Shown here piece by piece: positions 35,139-45,647 of a DNA stretch of 64,000 nucleotides. The notes beneath the pieces are model-generated. The model was not told where the DNA came from. It did not search any database and saw only the letters and a list, made by a program, of their open reading frames with translations. Positions within the stretch are counted from its first letter, which is position 1. Every line of letters starts with the position of its first letter. Made by a program: the position numbers and the translations under genes. This DNA comes from Tetrahymena elliotti 4EA (lineage: Eukaryota; Ciliophora; Oligohymenophorea; Hymenostomatida; Tetrahymenidae): the NCBI GenBank assembly GCA_000231825.2, contig JH720308.1, positions 1,349,675 through 1,413,674 of the forward strand. The letters run 5' to 3'.

Positions 35139-36593
35139 TCAGTTCACATAACTTAAATTATCTTAGGTTTATTTATTAATACTTGAATATTCATTCTATT
35201 CTTCAGACTCTTTACTATCATTATATAAGTTAATTATTTGTAATTTAGTTTTATCCTTTGTTTCTTTGACAACAAAATGAGTAAAAAATGAGCAGAAAAA
35301 GCAGACTGCAGAAAAAAATAGAAACAAAGGCCAAATATTATCAGAATAAGGTAAGATAATTACAACAATAGTGGCACTAATCCAGTTCAGGGTTGTAGCT
35401 ATGCTGAATTCTTTTGAAGAAAGAATTTCAGAGCAATAAAGCCAGACAACAGGGCCTAGAGAAAAGTTAAATGCAACATAATAGCAACTGATCAAAAAGA
35501 ATGAAAGAAAAGAAAGTGATTAATTATCAATTATTTAAATAATAGCTAGTAAAAGAAGAAATAATCCTGATGATGAAGAACCATAAATCAAAAGTCTACA
35601 CCTAGAATACTTTTCTACATAGTAATAACTTAAAAAGGCAGATATTAAAAAAACAATATTTGATGCCAATGTTAGTAGATTAGTCATTCTAAATGAATAA
35701 TGTTCTTTTTAGAAAATTTATCCTAAATACATCAATACAGCATTTATTCCTGATAATTGTTATATTATTTAGAGCATACAACCTACAAACAAGGGTTTAC
35801 TATTTTATGTTTTACTTTTTTCTGATATTCCTTATTTAACAACTTCATGTTCTACTTCTGATAAGATTTTATCAAAATACTCTGGTTTGTAAATTTTTGA
35901 TAGGAGTTCTCTACATTTTTCAGGCTAGTTATTTAGAATGTAATAGAATGGAGTTTCATGATTGAAGAACAATAAGAGTAATAGAGGTCTAGTTATTGTG
36001 AATATTAATGGAAACAAAAGAACAAAATAAATATAAGTATCTTCTTTATTTGGATTTTCACTAAAAAACTACCCATTTATGCTTGCTACTAATATACCAG
36101 CAGTTATAACAATACTAAAAACAATACCCATAACCCCTGATAAGCTTATTGGCGTTATTTCATTAGTGTATTTCAGTACTAAAGAGCTATTGAAGCCTAA
36201 AACAAAGCCTGCAAAAAATCTTGTGATTACAAGCATTTTTATATCATGAGTTAAACTTAAACATGCAAAAATTGTTGCAATTATGTCTGAAAAAATCATA
36301 GAATTTTTCCTTGAGCTATGAGAAAGAAGACTGCCTGGAATTATAGCTCCAAATATAGCACCAAAAGGTATAGAAGCGACAAGAAGTGATGAATAAAAAC
36401 TGTGTTGACTTTCATTTACTCCAAAAACTACAAAAACAGTATTTTGAGCTAAAGACATAACTGAAACTTAATATCCAAAATACAAAATTCCAAGATTAGA
36501 GACAAGCACATTCATAAGAATATAAGTAAATGATATGTATTCTTACTAATTTAATTCCTAAATTATTGTGCTTTCACATGTTTATTTAACCAT
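35139..36593 (-). CDS. sugar-porter family MFS transporter
   Basis: A single 484-codon frame with about twelve hydrophobic spans. Sugar-porter landmarks: first span near residue 25-45 (YILMNVLVSNLGILYFGYQ), a cytosolic loop after span 2 with HSSRKN in place of the usual GRR, ITRFFAGFVLGFNSSLVLKY with NEITPISLSG (the R-x-x-x-G and E-x-x-P signatures of spans 4-5), HETPFYYI in place of PESPRYL after span 6, a large central loop, QQLSGINAVLMY (span 7) and GPVVWLYCSEILSS (span 10). Such carriers move hexoses, polyols or inositol, often with H+; the substrate cannot be told. The acidic tail EESE... and several TAG/TAA glutamines confirm the ciliate code. The frame stays open upstream of the chosen Met but has no earlier ATG that I can find. 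Confidence 0.88.
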
Positions 36594-37107
36594 ATTTTGA
36601 TTTTAAGTTTCTTCTTTTTCTATTTTACTCTACTCTAACAAATAAAAATTGAAAAACGTATTTATTAAATTTTTTATATCAAAATTTATTTGATATCTAT
36701 TTGAATATTAATTAATTGAATTAAAGGATATTTATTAGCTTCTCTTTAAAATATAAACTAGAAAAAGAAATATTAACTTTTTTAGTTTTAAAACATAAAA
36801 AATATTTTAGTTTGACTAAAGAATAAATAACATAATAAACAAAATTAATTTAATAATATGCTTTTTAGTACATGGATAGGGAAATTATGAAGTATTTATC
36901 CAAATAATTATTAAAATAGAATAATTCTTTTGTAAAATCTTTTTAATAAAAATATTAAGTACTTTTTAATATAAAACAATAATAAATTTATTTTAAAAAT
37001 TATTAATTATTTTAAAATGTGTCTTTTTCCAATAGTAGTACAAGCCATATATTTGAAAGAAATTTCTTAAATTTAAACTCTAATAAATGCAGCTTGCTAA
37101 ATACTGT
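36594..37107. other. AT-rich intergenic spacer
   Basis: Between the transporter start and the 3' end of the next minus-strand gene. No gene seen. Confidence 0.6.
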
Positions 37108-38735
37108 TCAATCAAATAAATCATACAAGACTACACCTGGATTTAGAGATATAAACTCTTTGAAATATCTATCATATAAAATTATTCTTTAAATCTCATA
37201 ATTTTTTTGAAATCTTAAAAATTCATCTTATAATTAATTAAACCTCTTTAAATGTTAAATATTTTTATCTTCAAATATTTGGAAACATTTAATCAAAACA
37301 AAAGCATTATTACTTATTAAAACATTACTAAATTCTAACAATTTTTAAAATGTTATAGGAAATTGTAATTTTATGGTTAAAATATTAGAATTAATTAAAT
37401 TATTTTAGATATTTTCTTCGAAATCAGATATTTCTACATTTTCAATAAGCAAAACATCTTAAAAAAGTGTCTAATTTGAAAACTCCCTATAATTTTATTC
37501 ATAATATCTCCTTAATATTTCACAATTTCTGAAGGAAGATAACAAAAGCTTAAATGAAATTGTTGATTAATTTTTTGGCTTTATAATTCTTAAATTTTTA
37601 AATTTATTTTAATTTTCAGTTAAGTGATATGAATCGTTAATATCATATAATTCTACATACTCAGGTCCATTAAAGAGTGGTGAAATGATATATCTTATAA
37701 ATAATTTTATTTATAAGTATAAATCTATAGCTATTAGAAATAAATAAATCCAAAAGTAATTACTCAAACCTAAACAATTATTGATATGACTAAAAGTAAT
37801 TAAATTAAAATAGACATAGAGTTTTTAGATAAGATGACTTATAATAAATAAATTGCAGCTTACAATTGAAATAAAATCACTCTTTCTATAAAAATTATCA
37901 CTTGTTCCTCTTTAGTCTAATGATGTGTGGGTAAATATTATTAAAAAAATACATAGGCATTTTTACATTTTAGTAGATAAAGCATAATTTAGTTTCTGGT
38001 TTATTAAAAACTGGATTCCTTTGATAGAAGTAATAATCACCAAAATTAAATTAATTGCCAAATAAATTATTAAGAAATTTTAAGTTTGTGAGCAAATAAT
38101 GATACAAACTAATACCAATACTAATCTAAGCCATTGTTATATCTAGAATTTAATTAATACTTTATTGAGCTAATAGTCATAAAAAACACCTGGCTCGCTA
38201 TACTAACAAAAGTAATTGTTCATTTCAACTTAAAACTAAACTTGAGTGGCAAAAAAAAGTGGAATCAGAAGCTATAAAATTGTTTTAATGTTTTAGATCT
38301 GAGGTAGATTAAATACTAAAGCTATTTAAACAATTACTATAAAATAATTTAATACTGCTTTATGAATTATTATATCATCAAATTTGATAGTTTTATAACT
38401 TTAATATTTTTTATTCAAGATAAATATTAACTCTTCAAAAGAAATAATCTCATATAAAACAATTTTAATGCGATCCTCATTTGTATATCCTCTTAACTAA
38501 AATTGGTAAATTATTAAACATTTCCTGAAGAGGTAGAATCCTAAAAAGCATAATATTTATAGGAATAATCTATCATTCAATATTAACTTTTTTTTAAAAA
38601 ACTATTATTAAAGACACTAAAAAAAATGCTTACTTCTATAATATTATAAATATTCCACAGCTACAACAAAGTACATAATTTTATTGAGTAATATACAAAT
38701 TTTTATCTCAACTCCTTTGAATTTTAGTAATTCAT
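37108..38735 (-). CDS. multi-pass membrane protein of unknown function (intact copy of a tandem pair)
   Basis: Exons (minus) 38735-38634 and 38586-37108, with a 47-nt intron, give 526 codons in phase. The start MNYQNSKELRQ is supported by comparison with the decayed neighbour, which shares LSTLLQ/LCTLLQ-WNIY at the exon 1 end. Hydrophobic segments are spread over residues 30-330 (for example ILCFLGFYLF, LNYFIVIVQIALVFNLP, LRLVLVLVCIIIC, IIYLAINLILVIITS), giving probably eight to ten spans. The last third is soluble, with FNGPEYVELYDINDSYHLTE followed by a helical, Asn/Lys/Glu-rich region ending ISLNPGVVLYDLFD. The pattern recalls ciliate-expanded membrane families, but I recognise no domain. 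A paralogue in decay lies about 560 bp upstream in the same orientation. Confidence 0.72.
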
Positions 38736-39293
38736 TATTTTTAGTATCTTAATCTATTCTTTTCAACTTTATTAAATATTAACATTTTTTACAAACAAAT
38801 TAATATTGTTTAAAAGTTTTTTGTTAATATTTTGGTGTTATTCAGTTCTTTATTAATTAATTAATTGATAAAATATCAATATCATAACCATAAATCCTTA
38901 AAAAGCATTGAATATCATCTAGTAATTACTATTTTTTTATTTATATTATCTATTTCTAACATATTTTAATTAAAAAAAAATAATATATTAAAATAAAAAT
39001 ATTACATAAATTAAGATGTAATAATAATTTTATGGATACAACTGGAGGTATCAAATAATTTAAAAGCAAAGTAAACAAGGCATTTAAAGAAATATAGATA
39101 ATTTAGATACTTAAAAAAAAACATTTTAAAAAATAATATTGTTGATAAAATATAAATTATTGAAATACACATAAAAATCATGATGAGATTATGAGGGAGT
39201 TTTTGATAGAATTAATCCTGTAAATAATTAAAGATTTTTAAAACAGTTAATTTCAATTTGGGATTAAGATATTTGGAGAATACTAAATATTAC
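38736..39293. other. spacer between tandem copies, with a gene-like short frame
   Basis: AT-rich spacer between the intact membrane-protein gene and its decayed copy. It contains a + strand frame at 39032-39145 beginning MDTTGGIKQFKSKVNKAFKE (38 codons to TGA), whose composition is more protein-like than the surroundings. This may be a remnant exon or chance. Confidence 0.4.
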
Positions 39294-40913
39294 TCAATCA
39301 TACAAATCATACAGTACTTAGCCAGGATTAATGGATATAAATTCACTAAAATATTTATCATATATAATTTTTTTTATAATTTAAGATAGTACTTAGGACT
39401 TTAGGTAATCATCCTATAGTTAATTAAATTTATTTAAAAGTTCAGGGTTTTTATCAATAATATAGTCACATTGTATTCTTATAAATGAATTTATTTATGA
39501 AAATATTACTAAATGATAATAGTTTTAAAAATTCCATATTTTGATAGAATTATATTTTTTAGATATTATTATTAATAGAATTGCTTTTTATATTTTCTTC
39601 GAAATCTTCTAAATTTATGTCAAAAGCAAAAGCAAAAAAAACTTTTTAAAAAGATGTTTAATCTTAAAAAATTCTTTTATTTGTAGCATAATATTAAAAT
39701 TAAAGTATTTTACAGTTGCTAAAAGAAGATAAAAGAAGTTTTAAAGATATTACTGAATAGTTTTTTGCCTTTATTACTCTTAATTTAAAAAATGTTTTTT
39801 TATTTTCAGTTAAGAGATATGAATAATTAATATCATATAATTCTACATACTCAGGTCCATTAAAAAAGAGAGAAATAATGTTTCTAAAAAATAATTTTAT
39901 TTATAAAAATAAATCTATTGCAATATAAAATAGCTCTATTATGATAAAATTACTAAAACTGAGACTGTCCTACTCAGATATGTTATTAAGATATGATAAT
40001 AAATATAAAGCTTTTAAATAAGATGACCTACTATAAAAAGATTACAACATTGTATTTAAATAAATCCATGGTTTTTAGAAAATTCATCGCTCACTGCTCT
40101 AAACTCTAATGATACATGAGTAAATATTAAAGTGATGATTACAATTTTTTATCTTTTTTAATCTATCCTTTAGAATAATTCTTACTTAATTTCATATTGA
40201 ATTTCTTTAATGGAAGTTATTATCACCAAAATAGTTGTAATTATTAAATAAGAAATTAAGAAATTTTCAAACTAGGAGCATATAATTAAGAAGCAGAGTA
40301 TCAATACTAATCTTAGCCATTACTATACATAGAATTTTATTAATTTACTATCAAGGTAATAATCATAGAATTTATCTGACACAGGAAAAAAACTAAAATA
40401 ATTGGTCATTTAAGTTTAAATTGTAATAAAGGTAGCAGAAAAAAGCGGAATTAAAAGTACAAAATAGTTTTTATATTCTAAATAGAGGGTATACTGAAAA
40501 CTAATATTATTTAAATAAACATCATAAAGCTGTTAAAAATTGCCTTAGTTATTATAATATCTTGCCTTTATCATATAAATGAACAAACGTTTACTATTCT
40601 AAAGATAAAATCTAAAATACAATCACTCTAATTTTAATATCTTTTGTACATCCTCTTAAATAAAATACTATTACTGATATTTTCTAATAAGGTATATAAC
40701 TAAGAAGCATAAAATTTGTTGGTAGAAACTATAATTTAACATAAACTTATTTTAAGAAAAAGTACAGTTAAAATAATACAAACAATAAAAATTTACTTCA
40801 ATAATGCTGTAAATATTCCACATTTAAAGCAAAGTCGATAATTTCAAAAATATATTAAATCTTTTTGATTTAAAATGTCTTCTTATCTTTTTGTTAAATG
40901 ATATATTATCCAT
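39294..40913 (-). pseudogene. decayed tandem copy of the adjacent membrane-protein gene
   Basis: It aligns end to end with the intact gene at 37108-38735. It keeps an ATG start (MDNISFNKKIRRHF), the same exon 1 end (WNIY...IIE), an intron at the same place (about 40746-40796), the central FNGPEYVELYDIN block, and the same C-terminus (ISINPGQVLYDLYD then TGA at 39294-39296). The frame is broken at least three times relative to the intact copy: soon after the intron (about 40.67-40.69 kb), near 40.46 kb, where one base is missing in the segment encoding ...ILY/LIPLF, and near 39.9-40.0 kb just before the FNGPEYVE block. In-frame TGA codons also appear in the last third. Conservation on both sides of each break argues for a former gene rather than introns, though one break might be an unrecognised short intron. 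Confidence 0.75.
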
Positions 40914-41496
40914 TTTTACACTATTTTAAGAAATCACTGAAACTTAAAAAAATGTTATTATTTTCTAATTAAATTTATCGAAATTTATAAACAGTTAGTT
41001 TTTGGTGATTTTTTAATTAAATTTTTATTTGTTCTCAAAAATTATTGATACTATTTATTTATTTCTGAAAAATTAAATAATTAAATTTATATATTTTTTA
41101 ATTTTATTCTTTTAAAAATTAAATTCTATAAAATTCTGATAAATAAATTTTAATGGAGAATAAAATTTTTCTAAAACCAATTCAAATTTTTTATAAAAAG
41201 AAATTTTCTATTTTTAAACTTTATTTATGAATGTTATTTAAATGTTTAATTTTTAGTTAGGGTTTAATTCTTTTCTAATTTACAATTAAGTATTTATTCC
41301 ACTTTAAAATTAGTATTCTATGAATAAAACTAACTTTTTAAATAATATAAATCTGCAAATAAAGTTTCAAAAAAAAAAAATTTATTTAATATTTATTAAT
41401 AATAACCGTTACCTTGTTTTTAATATGTGAAAATTTAGGTATCTACTCAAAACAAGATACTCTTTTGAACAAATAAAATATTTCTTTATAAAAAAA
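40914..41496. other. AT-rich intergenic spacer
   Basis: Between the pseudogene and the 5S array. T-run terminators of the minus-strand 5S genes lie at its right edge. No gene seen. Confidence 0.6.
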
Positions 41497-41615
41497 GGTT
41501 ATCGACACTGGGACTTCCCAAGCGGTCCCCCACCTTAGTACTAACCCAGCCTTAAGGCGCTTAACTTCGGAGTTCGAATGGGATCCGGTGTTTTCACCTT
41601 AGTATGGCCGATAAC
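41497..41615 (-). rRNA. 5S ribosomal RNA, copy 1
   Basis: Read on minus, the gene begins GTTATCGGCCATACTAAGG and ends GTCCCAGTGTCGATAACC, with paired ends forming helix I. It contains the internal control region (about nt 50-90: AAGTTAAGCGCCTTAAGGCT ... GGGTTAGTAC) used by TFIIIA. Length is 119 nt, as expected for a ciliate 5S. A run of six T follows directly at the 3' side (minus) as the pol III terminator. Confidence 0.96.
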
Positions 41616-41739
41616 AAAATTAATAAAAAAAAAAGTATATTTATTTTATGAAAAGATTTATTTTAAAACTCTCTTTTAATTTAGAGATTAAATAAAATCA
41701 AATATTCTAAATTTAAAATGAATATTAAAAAAGTAAAAA

Positions 41740-41858
41740 GGTTATCGACACTGGGACTTCCCAAGCGGTCCCCCACCTTAGTACTAACCCAGCCTTAAGG
41801 CGCTTAACTTCGGAGTTCGAATGGGATCCGGTGTTTTCACCTTAGTATGGCCGATAAC
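41740..41858 (-). rRNA. 5S ribosomal RNA, copy 2
   Basis: Identical over 119 nt to the neighbouring copies. A TTTTT run follows the 3' end on the minus strand. Start-to-start distance to the flanking copies is 243 bp on both sides. Confidence 0.96.
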
Positions 41859-41982
41859 AAAATTAATAAAAAAAAAAGTATATTTATTTTATGAAAAGAT
41901 TTATTTTAAAACTCTCTTTTAATTTAGAGATTAAATAAAATCAAATATTCTAAATTTAAAATGAATATTAAAAAAGTAAAAA

Positions 41983-42101
41983 GGTTATCGACACTGGGAC
42001 TTCCCAAGCGGTCCCCCACCTTAGTACTAACCCAGCCTTAAGGCGCTTAACTTCGGAGTTCGAATGGGATCCGGTGTTTTCACCTTAGTATGGCCGATAA
42101 C
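41983..42101 (-). rRNA. 5S ribosomal RNA, copy 3
   Basis: Identical over 119 nt to the other two. It is the first transcribed-strand unit of the array; upstream of it (right side) the sequence departs from the repeat a few bases after CAAAATTAATAAA. Confidence 0.96.
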
Positions 42102-42783
42102 AAAATTAATAAAATCATTGATGTTATAAATATTAAGTTTTGGGAATAATATTAATCTCTTGAATTGAATTGAAATAATTTAAATGAAATAAATTAAAAT
42201 AATTTATTTATTGAATTTATTGCTTTAGAAAAGGATTATATTTTGATTGAATTTTTTTGAAAATAACGAATTTATTTTTTTTAATTTATGATTAACTATT
42301 GATTTTCTTTTGATGGTTTATTTTTTAATAAATTAGAATTAATTATTGTAATATTATATTTTAGTGTTATTAGTTAAGATAAAAAAGTGCTGTTTAGAAA
42401 CAATAATTAATCGATGGACAGGATTTTTAGTTTGCTTTGAAATAAGTGGTCTTTGGAAATTTGACACCTTAAACGGAAGTAATCAATCATAAATGAGCTT
42501 ATCGTTTTAGAATGCAAAAAAGAAAATAAAATCAACAATCTTGATTATACAAAAAAATATACAGATTAATATTATTTGAGCAATGGATTTAGTCATTTCA
42601 TTAGAATTAAATTTTGTGGAAAAAATAAAATTGGATGAAAGCAAGTATTTAGTATTTAAACCAATTAATTTATTAGTAAAAAATTTATTAATGAATATAA
42701 GCTGACTCTACTCTTCAAAATAAACTAAATATAATCTTTAATACTGAATAATAATATTAATTTTTGCTTAATACCAAAATAAT
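42102..42783. other. AT-rich intergenic region
   Basis: Between the 5S array and the next + strand gene; presumably holds that gene's promoter. No gene seen. Confidence 0.6.
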
Positions 42784-45117
42784 ATGAATAAGTAATAGGA
42801 GAGGCAAGTTTTGATTGCCCTCCTACCTAAGCGATTTTAATTTCATTCTAATGACCCTATACTTAGAAAGCATCCTCATTTAAGCGGATAAAATATGGTT
42901 GAAGATCAATAAGAAAGCTTTCGTTAGCAGATAAAAAAGTAGTAGGAGTTAAAATTAAAGCAATTAGTAATGAGTAAAAAATAAAATAAATCAAAGCAAA
43001 ATATGATAAAATAGCTTGGAAATGAAGAATTTTAGCTTCCAATAGCTAGTCCAAAGAATAAGAGTAATAAAAAGGAGGATTATCGAATGATTAACCTAAA
43101 TTAGCTTGATAAATATTATAAAATTTATGGAAGTAAAATTGAGTACAAAGATAAGATAGGTTAGCCTAGTTTTAATTTAGAATAAATAAAATATGAAACC
43201 TTAGGGGATGAAGAAGGGGAAATAAAAAAAAGTGAAAAAATGTTAAATTAAAAAAAAGGAAATGGAGATGATTAGCAAATTAATTTGAATAAAGAATAAA
43301 TATTAAAAGAAGATGAAGACTTTACAAAAGAATACTAAATAAATACTTCTAAGAGAAGTTAAATATAGAATTTAAATGATCTTAGATAACGTAGAAATTT
43401 AAAGAAATTAGATATGAATGAAAGATAGAGTTTTGAATACTCGTCAAATAATTAAAAATCTTCAACAAATTCTGCTGATTATTATCAATAATTAGACTTA
43501 CGATTTAAAAGTAGCTCATAGAATTCTTCTTAAAATTCTCCTAAAATAAAAAAAAGATTACAAAATTCTTAATACCAATAAGAGAATTCTTATTAATAAA
43601 ATAATTATTTTGATTCTTTTAATTAATCTTAGTAAGGGGTAACTTATTTAATAAATGAAAATCAAAAAAAATAATTCAATAATACAAATAAAGATTTTAA
43701 CAATTAAAATAAATTTCTCAATATTAATTTTAATCTGCAAAGAAAAGTTTACTAATCTTCTACACCTTCCTCGACAAATTAAAATTCTCATAGAAATTCA
43801 AAAGAATTAATTAATGATTTGTTGAGTATTTCTTCAATATAAAACTCATCATAGGAAAATAAATTTGCTAATCCTATAACACCTCAGTCATTTTATGGTT
43901 TTCCAGTTACTTTCACTCCTCTTGTAGAACAATAAAAAGGGAATACTAATAATAAAGATTTAGAATTTTCAAAATCTACTAAAATAGATAGAAATAATAC
44001 AAACACAAGTTTTTATGCAACGCCTTGCTCTGAAATAGGTAGTCCTTAATTAATATTTAGAAAGAAAAAGGAAACTATGAATAAAATACTTGGATTTTTA
44101 TCAAAAGAAAAATAACCCAATATATATGAAAAGATGATTTAAAAAAACAAGCAAATACATTTAACAGGACATCACATAGAAACATTTAGTAATGCTTATA
44201 AATCTCATTTGGGAGTAGGTGCTCATCAGTAATCTCCGCAGCAAAGCTTTCAAGAACTATACTTTTAAAATAAAATTGAAACATAAAAAACAGAAAGGAT
44301 GGATACAGAAAGAGAAAAAGAGGGATATGATTTTAGCAACATATAGCTTAAATAATGGATAAACCAAGGTTAAAATACGAAAGATACAGCACAGTTTGGA
44401 AAAAGCGAAGACATAATGAACTTCTAATAAAAATCTAATCAAAATTAATAAGAATTTTCTATGAATGTATTTTATCCTAATAATTAAAATGAATCAAATA
44501 GACCGAAAAAAGATGAATTAATTTCAGTCAATAAAATTCTAATATAACCAAGAGCTAATTTAAGAAACATAACAATACAAAGACCTTTAAGTACTCAGAC
44601 TACATTTTAACCTAATCACTAAAGCTACCTCTTTAATTCAAGTAATCCAACATCTCCTTCTAGATATGCAACTCCTAAAGATTTTCAAAGAAAAAGTAAA
44701 TATCAAGTTTAAATTCGAATACAATTTTAAGATTTTAATTTAAAATTTAATGTAGAAAGGGAAACGCTCCTTACCTTAAAGAATAATAAATAATTATCAT
44801 ATTTTTTTGAGAGAAACTAAACATTTTTTTAATAAATAGATATAGAGACTCCTTCTTCTTCGATTACTTAGCAAGAAAATCAAAAATCTAGATCAAACAT
44901 GTATTCAGCTTAAAGAAAAAGTTCAATTAATTAAAATAATAGTGTAAATCTGAATAATAAATCTTCATTTAAGCAAAATGAACAAACTAAAAAAGAAAAA
45001 AAATAGTAATATGATCCTCTACATGATAATGAAAAAATAGAAAGATGGATTGTAAATGATATTGATGTAGATGAAACTATGAGCCCTTTGGCAAATAAGA
45101 CTAATTCTTTTTTTTGA
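42784..45117 (+). CDS. large Gln/Asn/Ser-rich protein of unknown function
   Basis: A single open frame of 777 codons, with TAA/TAG glutamines throughout and TGA only at the end. It is strongly biased to Asn, Gln, Ser and Lys. Motifs of interest are short: MNKQQERQVLIALLPKRFQF at the start, a basic KQLVMSKKQNKSKQN stretch near residue 60, a more ordered central patch (KILGFLSKEKQPNIYEKM, HLTGHHIETFSNAYKSHLG) and an acidic end (IERWIVNDIDVDETMSPLA). The ordered patches could be docking segments in an otherwise disordered scaffold or nuclear protein, but nothing identifies a family. A GTAAAT...TGTAG stretch near 44.70-44.75 kb could be an intron, though none is needed to keep the frame. Confidence 0.72.
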
Positions 45118-45647
45118 TTGAAGCTTAAAAACAAAATATTTTTTATGTTTTAAGTGTTTTAAAAGTAAAAAATGCTATGATCATTCAATAAATTAATTTT
45201 CGGAATAAAAAAATTCACTTTTATTAAATATAAAAAATTCAAATAACTTTATTTTGTTTTTATTTTAATATTTTTTTTTTTTATGGATGTAATTTTTATC
45301 ATTAAATCACAGAAAATTGAATTGTCAAATTAGTCATTTAATTTAGATTTTATGTTCCTAATTGATTTGATTAATGGAACTATAAAAGATTAACAAAGAT
45401 ATGCTCATTTAAAACGATCTATTAAATTGAAATTCTGATAATCTGAAATCCGAGTAAAAAGGAAATAAAATCTTTGGAGGGAAAATAAAAACATACTTTT
45501 TAATCAGAATTTTTATTAAAAAAAATCTGATTAATAGAGAAAAGGGGTTAAAGAACTTTAAACAATAAAAAATTAATAAATTATATTTGGAATCAAACAT
45601 ATCTCAAAAATCTAATTAAAAAATAAAAGAATAAATAATATCTGACA
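45118..45647. other. AT-rich intergenic spacer
   Basis: Region upstream of the PARP gene, presumably containing its promoter. No gene seen. Confidence 0.6.

Larger units (their letters stand above)
41497..42113. repeat. 243-bp tandem repeat units carrying 5S rRNA genes
   Basis: Three 5S genes with two spacers of 124 bp that appear identical (starting AAAATTAATAAAAAAAAAAG and ending AATATTAAAAAAGTAAAAAG). The spacer includes an ACTCTCTTTTAATTTAGAGA inverted-repeat-like element. Perfect spacer identity points to recent duplication or ongoing homogenisation. Confidence 0.9.
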
